Shown: in pieces, positions 1-8,455 of the stretch
Numbering within the stretch: the first letter of the stretch is position 1
Layout: each line of letters starts with the position of its first letter
Source of the DNA: Parafrigoribacterium_A sp035571875
GTDB taxonomy: Bacteria; Actinomycetota; Actinomycetes; Actinomycetales; Microbacteriaceae
NCBI GenBank assembly: GCA_035571875.1
Contig: DATNBR010000015.1
Coordinates: 1-21,295 of the forward strand
Direction: 5' to 3'
DNA length: 21,295 nucleotides
Notes under the pieces: model-generated
What the model was told of the DNA's origin: nothing
Databases searched by the model: none
The model's input: only the letters and a program-made list of their open reading frames with translations
Program-made: the position numbers and the translations under genes

Positions 1-1187
<1,187 letters not shown>

Positions 1188-1201
1188 GTACTACGCTCCT
1201 G

Positions 1202-1228
1202 AAACTTGAGTCTCGCTGGCTCAAGTTT
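1202..1228 (-). promoter_or_regulatory. HAIR-type HspR operator upstream of clpB
   Basis: A perfect 9-bp inverted repeat, AAACTTGAG and CTCAAGTTT, with a 9-bp spacer. It matches the known HspR-associated inverted repeat CTTGAGT-N7-ACTCAAG except for one base. It ends 14 bases before the clpB start codon. HspR with DnaK as co-repressor is the established regulator of clpB and dnaK in actinobacteria. A possible -10 (TAAACT) overlaps its upstream edge, but no good -35 was seen. Confidence 0.88.
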
Positions 1229-1288
1229 ATCCACCCGCGCCCCTGGATACCACTAGTTTCGCCCACAACGAACGCGGCCTCGCACACC

Positions 1289-1349
1289 GCTGAGGTCTGG
1301 CAATCTGCTCTTCCGACCGCTCGGGAAGAGCAGATTGCCAGACCTCAGC
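1289..1349. repeat. Long palindromic repeat, copy 1
   Basis: Two perfect 26-bp inverted arms (1289-1314 and 1324-1349) enclose a 9-base loop. The arms contain GAGGTCTGGCAATCTGCTC and its complement. A second, less perfect copy lies at 2639-2695. This copy ends 7 bases before the marR stop codon, so it sits at the 3' end of marR and upstream of clpB. No T-tract follows on either strand, so it is not a classical intrinsic terminator, although the stem could stop or protect transcripts. Confidence 0.9.
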
Positions 1350-1356
1350 ACAGGCG

Positions 1357-1764
1357 TCAGTCGAGAAGCTTGGCGAGAAGGTCTCCGAAGGACTGTTGCT
1401 CCTCGGCGCTCAGCCGATCGAAGGTCTCCGCAAGCACCCCGCTCAGCACCTTCTGCGCTTCGACGCGCACCCTGGCGCCCTTGGCGGTGATGCGATGCCG
1501 CACGGCTCGACCCGGCCCCGGCACACGCTCGATGAGACCTCGATCGACGAGTCGAACCGCCAGCGTGCCGAACGACTGGTCGGTCTGGAAGGTGAGCTGC
1601 GCCAGGTCGTGGAGCGAGGCATCCGGATTCTCGTGCAGGTGACGCAGGGCATCCCACTGCACGAGCGAGATGCCAAGCGGAGCGAGACGCTCGTCGGCGG
1701 CGCGGTGGTGTCGCACCTGGAGCCGCTTGATTGAGAGTCCCATCTGGCCGAAGTCGTGAGGCAT
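1357..1764 (-). CDS. MarR-family transcriptional regulator
   Basis: A 135-residue winged-helix protein of normal MarR length. The DNA-binding part spans roughly residues 35-95: helices around WDALRHLHENP, the HTH DLAQLTFQTDQSFGTLAVRLVDRGLIERV, and a wing with RAVRHRITAKGA. The terminal helices should form the dimer interface. It is divergent from the alpha/beta hydrolase starting at 1805, with about 40 bp between them, the usual layout in which a MarR repressor controls itself and the neighbouring enzyme. The start at 1764 has no clear ribosome binding site; an in-frame ATG at 1743 (MGLSIKRL) is an alternative. The ligand is unknown. Confidence 0.88.
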   Translation of the reverse strand: MPHDFGQMGLSIKRLQVRHHRAADERLAPLGISLVQWDALRHLHENPDASLHDLAQLTFQTDQSFGTLAVRLVDRGLIERVPGPGRAVRHRITAKGARVRVEAQKVLSGVLAETFDRLSAEEQQSFGDLLAKLLD

Positions 1765-1793
1765 GGTTCGAGTCTAATCGCATACCCAGCTTG

Positions 1794-1817
1794 TTTATAT
1801 AAGGATGTTGATATATC
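1794..1817. promoter_or_regulatory. AT-rich divergent promoter/operator candidate
   Basis: A TATAT-N10-ATATA symmetry lies in the short marR/hydrolase gap, with an 8-bp palindrome GATATATC at 1810-1817. It is strikingly AT-rich for this genome. Its location fits a MarR binding site overlapping the hydrolase promoter. It extends over the first possible hydrolase start codon, so it also bears on which start is used. No footprint-quality consensus is visible. Confidence 0.35.
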
Positions 1818-2641
1818 GTTCCCGCATGGCTTCCTTCCCCAGCACCCCCACAGCTCGCAACGTCGACCTCGATGTTCCCGGCATCGGCACCATCACCGTC
1901 TCGTACTCAGACCAGGGGAGCGGCCGCACGTTTCTGCTACTGCACGGCGGCGGCGGTCCACTCACCGTCGCGGCCTTCGGCGGCGTGCTCGCGACCGAAC
2001 GAGGGGCGCGGGTCATCATCCCCGTGCACCCCGGCTTCGGCGGCACGTCCCGACCCGACGGTCTGGGCAGCATCCGTCAGCTCGCTGCCGTCTATGTCAC
2101 CCTGCTCGATGCGCTCGACCGGCACGACGTCACCGTGATCGGCAATTCCATCGGCGGCTGGATCGCGGCCGAGATCGCGCTCCTCGCACGCCCACGCGTG
2201 GCCGGCGTCGTGCTCGTCGACGCCGTGGGCATCGAGGTAGAAGGCCACCCGGTCGCCGACTTCTTCTCGCTCAGCTTCCCCGAGCTGGCCCGGCTGAGCT
2301 ACTACGCTCCGGATGCGTTCCGCATCGACCCGAGCACCCTGTCCCCCGAGCAGCTGGCCGTGATGGCGGGTAATCGTGCTGCCCTTGCCGTCTACAGTGG
2401 CGAGTTCGCCATGGCCGATCCGAGCCTTCGCGAGCGCCTCGCATCCGTCACCTCTCCCACCCTGGTCGTGTGGGGTGACAGCGACGGCATCGTCGATCCG
2501 GCGTATGGCAGGGCATACGCCGCGGCCATTCCCGGCGCGGAATTCGAGGAACTCGAACACGTCGGCCACCTGCCCCAGCTCGAGGCTCCGCAGCGACTCC
2601 TCGACTCGGTGTGGCGCTTCGCAAGCCGGAACCCGCTGTGA
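1805..2641 (+). CDS. Alpha/beta-fold hydrolase
   Basis: A 278-residue serine hydrolase. The oxyanion region is LLLHGGGGP. The nucleophile elbow GNSIGG places Ser115, the acid is Asp227 in WGDSD, and His255 lies in VGHLPQLE, so the triad is complete. A cap segment lies around residues 140-200. Size and motifs match the lipase/esterase and C-C hydrolase-like branch, but the substrate cannot be read off. The start is uncertain: ATG at 1805 has AAGG directly adjoining it, too close to be a good ribosome site, while ATG at 1826 (MASFPSTP) fits the family better but has no clear site. It is probably regulated by the divergent MarR protein. Its stop codon lies inside the palindrome at 2639-2695. Confidence 0.88.
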   Translation: MLIYRSRMASFPSTPTARNVDLDVPGIGTITVSYSDQGSGRTFLLLHGGGGPLTVAAFGGVLATERGARVIIPVHPGFGGTSRPDGLGSIRQLAAVYVTLLDALDRHDVTVIGNSIGGWIAAEIALLARPRVAGVVLVDAVGIEVEGHPVADFFSLSFPELARLSYYAPDAFRIDPSTLSPEQLAVMAGNRAALAVYSGEFAMADPSLRERLASVTSPTLVVWGDSDGIVDPAYGRAYAAAIPGAEFEELEHVGHLPQLEAPQRLLDSVWRFASRNPL

Positions 2642-2695
2642 GGTCTGGCAATCGGCTCCTCCGCAGCTGGTTTTGGAGCAGATTGACAGACCTCA
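2639..2695. repeat. Long palindromic repeat, copy 2
   Basis: Inverted 21-bp arms (2639-2659 and 2675-2695) with two mismatches enclose a 15-base loop. The arms are nearly the same sequence as the 1289-1349 element. The left arm begins with the TGA stop of the hydrolase gene. Together the two copies bracket the marR/hydrolase pair exactly. Confidence 0.87.
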
Positions 2696-2719
2696 CGGAG
2701 GGCGTCGTAGGCTCCCCCT

Positions 2720-3235
2720 ATGACCGAGCCCGCAGACATCCGAGGGCTGCTGACCGATGCCGCCGGTGAGCTCGAGGCGGCCGAGGCGAAAACGGAGCTG
2801 CTCGCCGAGCTCACCGAGCGACGGCGGCTACTCGGGCTCGTGCGGCCGCTCGTGTTGAAGCCGATCGGGCGGGTCTGGCGACTGGGGGTGCTGCTGCTCG
2901 ATCGCGACGGCACCGCGTACGCGACGGGCGAGATCACCCGCGCCACCGAGACCGGCAGGCCCACCTTCCAGTCACCCGGGGCGGAACAGCGGCGCAGCTA
3001 TCGCGCTCTCGCGCTGCGCAGCGGCCTACCGCAGGGCGAGGCGGTCAACTTCAACGCGCGGTCGATCGACCTCGACCCTGAGGCCCTGCACGCCTCGGCC
3101 GGCCCCATCGTGCTGCGCGACGACAAGCCGTTCGTGCGCTGGAGCCACAGCCTCGGCGGCGAGATGAGCCTGCCGCTCGACGCCTATCTTCGCGATCGCG
3201 TCGACCTGCTGGCGCATCCGCCCGAGGGTGCCTGA
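2720..3235 (+). CDS. Conserved-looking small protein, function unknown
   Basis: A 171-residue protein that I do not recognise with confidence. The N-terminal 40 residues are charged and helical (ELEAAEAKTELLAELTERRR). A compact domain follows with the segment GRVWRLGVLLLDRDGTAYATGE, which reads as beta-strands with an aspartate turn, and a later NFNARSIDL / PFVRWSHSLGG region. There is no signal peptide or membrane segment. GGAGGG lies 17 bases before the ATG, too far for a good ribosome site. It converges with the M24 gene, with only 4 bases between stops, and both stop codons form parts of the palindrome TGAACGTTCA at 3233-3242. Codon use is like its neighbours, so it is probably a real gene. 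Confidence 0.7.
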   Translation: MTEPADIRGLLTDAAGELEAAEAKTELLAELTERRRLLGLVRPLVLKPIGRVWRLGVLLLDRDGTAYATGEITRATETGRPTFQSPGAEQRRSYRALALRSGLPQGEAVNFNARSIDLDPEALHASAGPIVLRDDKPFVRWSHSLGGEMSLPLDAYLRDRVDLLAHPPEGA

Positions 3236-3239
3236 ACGT

Positions 3240-4553
3240 TCAGTACTCGTTTGCGATGAAGAGCTCCTGTGCGGGGAAGCGGGTGAGGATCTCGGTGCCG
3301 TACTCCGTCACCACGACCTCCTCCTCGATCCGCGCGGCAGACACGCCATCGGATGCGGGACAGTACGTCTCCATCGCGAACACCATGCCGGGCCGGATCT
3401 CCACCGGGTCCTTCATCGAGTTGAGCCGCGAGATGATCGGTCGCTCGTGCAGCCCGAGGCCGAGGCCGTGTGCGAACTGCAGTCCGAATGCGGCCAGCTC
3501 ATTCTCGAAGCCGAACGCCTCCGCCTTCGGCAGAACCGCCGCGACCTGGTCGGAGCCGACGCCGGGCTTGATCGCATCGAGCGCCGCATCCATCCACTCC
3601 CGCGCCTGCTTATAGGCGTCTCGCTGTGGCTCGGTCGCCCAGCCGACCCCGAAGGTGCGGTAGTAGCAGGTGCGGTAGCCGTTGAACGAGTGGATGATGT
3701 CGAAGAACGCCTGGTCACCGGGCCTGATGATGCGGTCGGTGAAGTTGTGCGGATGCGGGTTGCACCGCTCGCCCGAGATCGAGTTGATCGCCTCGACCTG
3801 GTCGCTTCCGTACTCATACAGGCGAGCGTTCGCGAGCGCGACGATCTCGTTCTCCCGAACTCCGGGCCTCAGCGCGTCCACGATGTCCTGGTAGACACCG
3901 TCGACCATCGCCGCGGCCTGGTTCAGCAGCATGATCTCGTCCTGGTTCTTGATGACGCGGGCGTCCAGCATCGCCTGCTGAGCATCCGCGATCTTGAGAC
4001 CCTGGCGCTCCATCTCGAACAGGAACGGCGGTTCGATGATGTCGAGGCCGACCGGGGAGTGGGCGAGGCCGTGCTCCACGAGCAGGGACTTGATCTCCTT
4101 GACGGCATCGACCATGAGGTCGGCGCCACCGGTGGGGTTCACCGCGCCCTTGAACCCCAGGAAGCCCGCCCGGTAGTTCTCCTCGGGGGTCCAGTCGGAG
4201 TAGAGCTTGTGGTGCTTCACCGCCGAACCGAAGTCCCAGAGGATCGGCTCCTGCCCGCGCATGATCAGGGCGTAGCGAATCATCTTGTCGCCGAGCGCCC
4301 CGCCGATCCAGGTCTGCGTCGCATACCGGATGTTGTAGAAGTCGAAGAGCAGGAACGCTCCGCACTCGCTCGCCTCGAGCGCCGCCTGCGCGCGCCCGAG
4401 CCGATACTCGCGCAGCCTGTCGAAATTGACCCGGTGCTCGTAGTCCACCGCCATCTGCCCCGGCGCCCCCAGGGGACGCACGTCTCTCGGGCGCTGCGAC
4501 GGCCTCTCGAAGAGGCGGCTCGGCTTGTAGCCGTGCCCGTGATTGCCGCTCAT
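3240..4553 (-). CDS. M24 (creatinase/Xaa-Pro peptidase-like) enzyme, altered metal site
   Basis: A 437-residue cytosolic protein with a creatinase-type N-domain (about 40-180, including FYNIRYAT) and a pita-bread C-domain. Metal-ligand positions are Asp285 (FFDII), His362 (AHGLGLGLHE, with His369), Glu395 (FAMETY) and Glu410 (RIEEE). The second Asp of the usual GYxxDxTRT motif is Cys296 (GYRTCYYRTF), so the dinuclear site is incomplete. That argues against an ordinary aminopeptidase; creatinase and DddP show that this fold also serves other C-N or C-S cleavages. The start overlaps the stop of the upstream dehydrogenase by one base (TGATG), with GGAGG just upstream, so the pair is translationally coupled. 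It lies in the unit behind the LacI-type operator at 5517-5530. The substrate is unknown. Confidence 0.87.
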   Translation of the reverse strand: MSGNHGHGYKPSRLFERPSQRPRDVRPLGAPGQMAVDYEHRVNFDRLREYRLGRAQAALEASECGAFLLFDFYNIRYATQTWIGGALGDKMIRYALIMRGQEPILWDFGSAVKHHKLYSDWTPEENYRAGFLGFKGAVNPTGGADLMVDAVKEIKSLLVEHGLAHSPVGLDIIEPPFLFEMERQGLKIADAQQAMLDARVIKNQDEIMLLNQAAAMVDGVYQDIVDALRPGVRENEIVALANARLYEYGSDQVEAINSISGERCNPHPHNFTDRIIRPGDQAFFDIIHSFNGYRTCYYRTFGVGWATEPQRDAYKQAREWMDAALDAIKPGVGSDQVAAVLPKAEAFGFENELAAFGLQFAHGLGLGLHERPIISRLNSMKDPVEIRPGMVFAMETYCPASDGVSAARIEEEVVVTEYGTEILTRFPAQELFIANEY

Positions 4554-5494
4554 CAGTCCTCCGGGTCGAGACCGTCGTCGAACGGGATGTTCTCGGGCTC
4601 GAGCTCCATGCCGGAGTGCTTCGCCCAGCTCATGATGAGCGAGGCGAAGTCCTGCTGGGTGTTGCCGTCGCCCACCTCGCTCGCCACGATCATCCGGGTG
4701 AGTCCGGCGATCGGCATGACCACGCCGAGCTCGTGTGCGGCCTCAAGGCCGAGGTCGAGGTCTTTCTGCAGCAGCACCGGCGTGAAGGTCGGCGTGAAGT
4801 CGAGGTTCACGAGCGCCGGCGACTTGTACTTCGTGTATGGCGAGCCCATCACGGAGTCGTTGAGGAAGGCGAGGAAGTCACTGCGCTTGACGCCCGATTT
4901 CTCGGCCAGGAGAGTGATCTCGACGACCGACTGGATGACGACGCCGAGGAACACGTTGTGCGCGATCTTCACGATGCGGGCCAGTTCGCCGTCACCGACA
5001 TAGGTCACGCCGCGGCCCCAGGTCTGCAGGAGTGGCAGTGCGGCTTCGTAGACCTCGCGCGGTCCCGAAACCGCAACGGTGAGTTTTCCGGCGGCGATGA
5101 CCTTCGGGTTTCCCGAAACCGGAGTTGCAAGGAAGCCGATGCCATGTTCCTCGGCGGCGGCACGGATGCGCTTGCTCGTGTCGATGTCGACCGTCGAGGA
5201 ATCCGCGATGATTCCGGGCCTTGCCGAAGGATCCGTGAGTAGGCCGCCTTCGCCGAGCATGACCTGCTCGAGGTCCTTGCCGGTGGAGACCATGCTGAAG
5301 ACGATGTCCCGGTGAGCGAGCTGCACCGGGGAGTCGACGATCGTCGCGCCGAACTCGGCCAACGGCTCGGCCTTCTCCTTCGTGCGGTTGTAGACGGAGA
5401 CGTCGTAGCCGGCGCGCAGCAGCCGCTTGGCAAGCTGGAAGCCCATCCGCCCTGTGCCGATCCAGCCGACGGTGGGGAGTGAGGAGTCGGTCAT
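4553..5494 (-). CDS. NAD(P)-dependent 3-hydroxyisobutyrate dehydrogenase-family oxidoreductase
   Basis: A 313-residue beta-hydroxyacid dehydrogenase. The Rossmann motif GWIGTGRMG is at residues 10-18. The substrate-binding segment FLATPVSGNPKVIAAGKLTVAVSG matches the family's DAPVSGG...G pattern. Lys176 in ARIVKIAHN is the expected catalytic lysine. The helical C-domain (about 180-300) gives the usual family length. It is the first gene of a two-gene unit with the M24 enzyme, and the LacI-type operator ends 22 bases before its ATG. The likely reaction is NAD(P)-linked oxidation of a 3-hydroxy acid, or reduction of a semialdehyde, made during breakdown of the transported compound. Exact specificity cannot be told. 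Confidence 0.9.
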   Translation of the reverse strand: MTDSSLPTVGWIGTGRMGFQLAKRLLRAGYDVSVYNRTKEKAEPLAEFGATIVDSPVQLAHRDIVFSMVSTGKDLEQVMLGEGGLLTDPSARPGIIADSSTVDIDTSKRIRAAAEEHGIGFLATPVSGNPKVIAAGKLTVAVSGPREVYEAALPLLQTWGRGVTYVGDGELARIVKIAHNVFLGVVIQSVVEITLLAEKSGVKRSDFLAFLNDSVMGSPYTKYKSPALVNLDFTPTFTPVLLQKDLDLGLEAAHELGVVMPIAGLTRMIVASEVGDGNTQQDFASLIMSWAKHSGMELEPENIPFDDGLDPED

Positions 5495-5516
5495 GCTGTG
5501 GTCCTTTCACACGTGG

Positions 5517-5530
5517 TGCAATCGATTGTA
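5517..5530 (-). promoter_or_regulatory. LacI-family operator, site 1 (dehydrogenase/M24 unit)
   Basis: TACAATCGATTGCA on the coding strand, symmetrical at 12 of 14 positions around a central CG. The identical 14-mer occurs at 12592-12605, and a variant is at 14776-14789. It lies 22 bases upstream of the dehydrogenase ATG, and its TACAAT could also serve as a -10. Central-CG palindromes are typical of LacI-family regulators, and one is encoded at 14852-15883. Confidence 0.75.
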
Positions 5531-5568
5531 GTAGTGGGCGCACGAAGAGGCCGCGCTCCCGTGGTGAT

Positions 5569-6042
5569 TCAGTCTGCGGGAACCGCCGCGATCACCTGGA
5601 TCTCCAGCCGCAGCCTCGGGTCCGTGGCGAGTCGCTTGATCTCGACGGTGGTACTGGTGGGAATGTGACCGCCGAACCAGGCGCCCTGCACACGGTTGAC
5701 GACATCCTGGTCTTCCTCGATGTTCGTGAAGAAGCGCACGAGGCTCACGACGTCAGAACGCTGTGCGCCGGCGGCCACGAGAGCGTGATCGAGATTCTCG
5801 AACAGGTTCGTCACCTGGCCATCGATATCACGCGGAACGGCGTCGAACACCGCGGGAACATGCGGATGATCGTGATAGACCGGCGCGCCCGTCACGCCGC
5901 TGATGAACACGAGTCTCGCTCCCGAGACCGAGCGGATCACCGGGACGAAGGGGCTCACGATCGCCGGGTCGTAACCCTCGTGGTGGATGACCTCGGAGGC
6001 GCCGCTCGCGACCTTCCGGGGCTGGGGAATCTGTGCGTTCAT
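5569..6042 (-). CDS. RidA/YjgF/YER057c-family protein
   Basis: A 157-residue member of the Rid superfamily of small trimeric enzymes, many of which hydrolyse reactive enamines and imines. Family marks are the VFISGVTG strand, the QVTNLFENLDHALVAAGAQRSDVVSLVRFF helix-strand unit, and the final PTSTTVEIKRLATDPRLRLEIQVIA. In E. coli RidA the equivalent segment is PTRSCVEV with the substrate-binding Arg105; here that position appears to be Ser130, while the Glu120 equivalent (Glu147) is kept. It may therefore belong to a Rid subgroup with another substrate. Its ATG overlaps the amidohydrolase stop (ATGA) with GGAG seven bases upstream, so it is translated with that gene. Confidence 0.9.
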   Translation of the reverse strand: MNAQIPQPRKVASGASEVIHHEGYDPAIVSPFVPVIRSVSGARLVFISGVTGAPVYHDHPHVPAVFDAVPRDIDGQVTNLFENLDHALVAAGAQRSDVVSLVRFFTNIEEDQDVVNRVQGAWFGGHIPTSTTVEIKRLATDPRLRLEIQVIAAVPAD

Positions 6043-7694
6043 TCTGACGCTCCATTCGTGAAGGGGGCGGTCGCCCAGGTGACTCGGCCGTCCATGATCG
6101 TCAGCTCGCTGCGGATGTTCGCGAGCCCGTCATCGGGGCAGGTAAAGGGGTCGAGGGTGGGCACCATCAGGTCGGCGTCGTAGCCGGGAAGCAGCTTGCC
6201 GCGGTGGTCATCCTCGTTCGTGAACCAGGCGGCGTCAGCGCTGTAGGCGCGAAGGGCCTCCTCGCGGCTCATGAGATGGCGGGCAGCACGCAGGCCGGTG
6301 CCGTCGATGGACCTGCCGGTGACGAACCACGCGATCGACGCCCACGGGGAGTACCAGTTCGCCCGCGTGGCATCGGTGCCCGCGCCGATCGGGATGCCCC
6401 GTGCGCGAAGGTCGGCGATCGGCTGAGCATGTGCAGCCTCCTCTGCCCCCCAGTGCTCGACGTAGTCGCCACCCTTCAACACGTGCCTGTTCTGCACCAG
6501 CACGCCGAGGCCCAGTGCGGCCATCCGGTCGAGATTGGCCTCGCTTGCGGCGTCGGCGTGCACGATCGACCAGCGGTGTCCGCGCACGCCTCCCGTCTCG
6601 GCCTGCACCTTCTCCCAGACGTCGAGCACCCGTCCGAGGGTGTCGTCCAATACGGCGTGCATCGACATCCGCCAGCCGCGTTCTGCGCACATCCGGCTGA
6701 TCTCGAGGAGGCCATCGGCTGCCTCGTCGGCGACCTGGAAGTCCTCCATGCCCTCGAGGTCGTGGCACCCCAGGTGCACGACCTCGCCCACGCCGGACAC
6801 CGTGACGATGCCGTCGCCGAAATCGTGCTGCTGCATAGCGGTGTATGCCTCGTAGTTGGCGAGTTCCGAGCCCCGCTCCCAGGCCGAGATGAACAGGCGG
6901 AAGCGCAACGAGAGCCCCTTCTCCCGCCACAGATCGAAGAGCGCGTCGTAGTCGGAGGGTTGCAGCAGCAAGCCACCGCCGTCATTGACCCCGGTGAGCC
7001 CGTGCGAAGCGAACTCGCGAGTCATCGCGGCGGTGCCGAGCTTCGCCTGTTCCCGAGTCACCTCGAGCGCGAGCATGGTCGGCACGGTGAACGCTCCCAT
7101 TCCGAACACGACGCCCGTGGGCATCCCGGTCGAGTCGCGCTCGAGCGAACCGCGCGCGGGATTCTCGGTCGCGGCATCCGCCCAGCCGCATGCGGCCAGC
7201 CCGGCGGCATTGAGCACGCCGACGTCGTAGGTCTCCTGGATATATACCGGATGCTGGGGCGCCGCTCGCGTGAGTTCCGCCGACGTCGGAATCCGCCCCT
7301 CGACGAACTGCCGCCGATGCCAGCCGCCGATCACAGGGATCCACTGCCCCACCGGAATCTGCGACGCCCGTTCACGGATCAGCTCGAGCGCATCCGCGAT
7401 CGAGCGAACGCCATCCCAGTGCACGGAGACCAACCAGCTGACGCCGCCGCGCACGGCATGGATGTGGGAATCGATGAGACCCGGAATCACCCTGCGACCG
7501 CCAAGCTCGATCACTCGGCGAGCGTGCGAAGCGTAGGGCGCGAGCTCGTCGTCAGACCCGACCGCGAGTACGCGGCCTCCCGCGATCGCCAGACTCTGCA
7601 CCTCGGCACTTCCCTCGCCCTGTTGCGCGAGGGTCGTGATGCGGCCACCGGTCAACAGCAGGTCGACCGCAGCCGCTGCGTGCTGGGCAGTCAT
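6039..7694 (-). CDS. YtcJ-like amidohydrolase (amidohydrolase family 3)
   Basis: A 551-residue metal-dependent hydrolase. The small beta-domain at the N-terminus (LLLTGGRITTLA) is followed by GLIDSHIHA with metal ligands His77 and His79. Further likely ligands or catalytic residues are the His of SMHAVLDDT, His379 (SIVHAD) and Asp441 (GAGTDATR). The C-terminal GYDADLMVP closes the beta-domain. Length and motif spacing match the YtcJ / N-substituted formamide deformylase branch, which cleaves C-N amide bonds. The start has GGAG at good spacing and lies 50 bases after the ABC ATPase stop. It is probably cotranscribed with the transporter, which links import to hydrolysis of an amide. No signal peptide, so cytosolic. 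Confidence 0.9.
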   Translation of the reverse strand: MTAQHAAAAVDLLLTGGRITTLAQQGEGSAEVQSLAIAGGRVLAVGSDDELAPYASHARRVIELGGRRVIPGLIDSHIHAVRGGVSWLVSVHWDGVRSIADALELIRERASQIPVGQWIPVIGGWHRRQFVEGRIPTSAELTRAAPQHPVYIQETYDVGVLNAAGLAACGWADAATENPARGSLERDSTGMPTGVVFGMGAFTVPTMLALEVTREQAKLGTAAMTREFASHGLTGVNDGGGLLLQPSDYDALFDLWREKGLSLRFRLFISAWERGSELANYEAYTAMQQHDFGDGIVTVSGVGEVVHLGCHDLEGMEDFQVADEAADGLLEISRMCAERGWRMSMHAVLDDTLGRVLDVWEKVQAETGGVRGHRWSIVHADAASEANLDRMAALGLGVLVQNRHVLKGGDYVEHWGAEEAAHAQPIADLRARGIPIGAGTDATRANWYSPWASIAWFVTGRSIDGTGLRAARHLMSREEALRAYSADAAWFTNEDDHRGKLLPGYDADLMVPTLDPFTCPDDGLANIRSELTIMDGRVTWATAPFTNGASE

Positions 7695-7744
7695 GGTGTG
7701 GCTCCGTTCCGGGATCGTTCAGGCTTGCGGGGGACTGTCGTGGC

Positions 7745-8455
7745 TCAGACGCCGAGGTAGCGCTCGAGGGTCTGCACATCGCCACGGAGTTCGGCCGGAG
7801 TTCCCGTCCAGGGATTCTCGCCGTCGTCGATGATCACGACGCGGTCCGCCATGTCGAGTGCGAGGTCGACGTTCTGCTCCGCGATGAGCACAGAGAGGCC
7901 GGTTCCGCGCAGTCCTTCGATTCGATCCTGGATGACGTCGAGCACCGTCGGCGCGAGGCCCTCGCTCGGCTCGTCCATGACCAGCAGCGAGGGGTTGGTC
8001 ATCAACGCGCGACCGATTGCGAGCATCTGCTGTTCGCCCCCCGACAAAGACTTCGCCAAGGACTTCTGGCGCGTGGAGAGCCTGGGAAAGAAGTCGAAGA
8101 CCCGCTCCGCCGTCCACGGTTCACCGTTCGTCGGCTTCCGCTTGCGCACGACCGCGAGGTGCTCGAGCACAGTGAGCGAGCCGAAGATGTGTCGACCCTG
8201 GGGGACGATCGCGATCCCCGCCCGATTGATCTGATAGCTCGTTCGCTTCGTGATGTCGGCGCCGTCGTAGAGGATGCTCCCCGCCGTCGTCATCGGTGGG
8301 CGCAATCCGCAGATAGCGCGCACGAGCGTGGTCTTGCCCATGCCGTTGCGACCGAGCAGTGCCACCGTCTCGTCGGCCGCGACCGTCAGGTTGATTCCGC
8401 GCAGGACTTCCGCGCCCGCGTAGCCGACATGCAGGTCGGTCACTTCGAGGCTCAC
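7745..8455 (-). CDS. livF: LivF-type ABC transporter ATPase
   Basis: A 236-residue ATPase of the branched-chain amino acid transporter (HAAT) family. Walker A GRNGMGKT is at 35-42, the Q-loop is VPQGRHIF, the signature is LSGGEQQ at 137-143, Walker B is LLVMDEP, and the switch region is IAEQNVDLAL with Gln where many ATPases have His, which is normal in LivF. The start is GTG, overlapping the livG stop by four bases (GTGA). The symbol denotes the family; the true substrate is probably not a branched-chain amino acid, given the neighbouring amidohydrolase. Confidence 0.94.
   Translation of the reverse strand: MSLEVTDLHVGYAGAEVLRGINLTVAADETVALLGRNGMGKTTLVRAICGLRPPMTTAGSILYDGADITKRTSYQINRAGIAIVPQGRHIFGSLTVLEHLAVVRKRKPTNGEPWTAERVFDFFPRLSTRQKSLAKSLSGGEQQMLAIGRALMTNPSLLVMDEPSEGLAPTVLDVIQDRIEGLRGTGLSVLIAEQNVDLALDMADRVVIIDDGENPWTGTPAELRGDVQTLERYLGV

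Noticed and set aside
1289..1349. Palindrome read as a Rho-independent terminator for marR
   Set aside because: No T-tract follows the stem on either strand, and the same sequence recurs as a repeat at 2639-2695, so it is better described as a repeat. A role in ending transcripts is not excluded.
3233..3242. Palindrome TGAACGTTCA as an operator
   Set aside because: It is formed by the two convergent stop codons and four bases between them. It lies at 3' ends and has no second copy.
3240..4553. Assignment of the M24 protein as a DMSP lyase (DddP)
   Set aside because: The N-domain pattern resembles my recollection of DddP, but the metal-ligand pattern differs (no extra Asp, Cys at 296) and no other DMSP gene is nearby.
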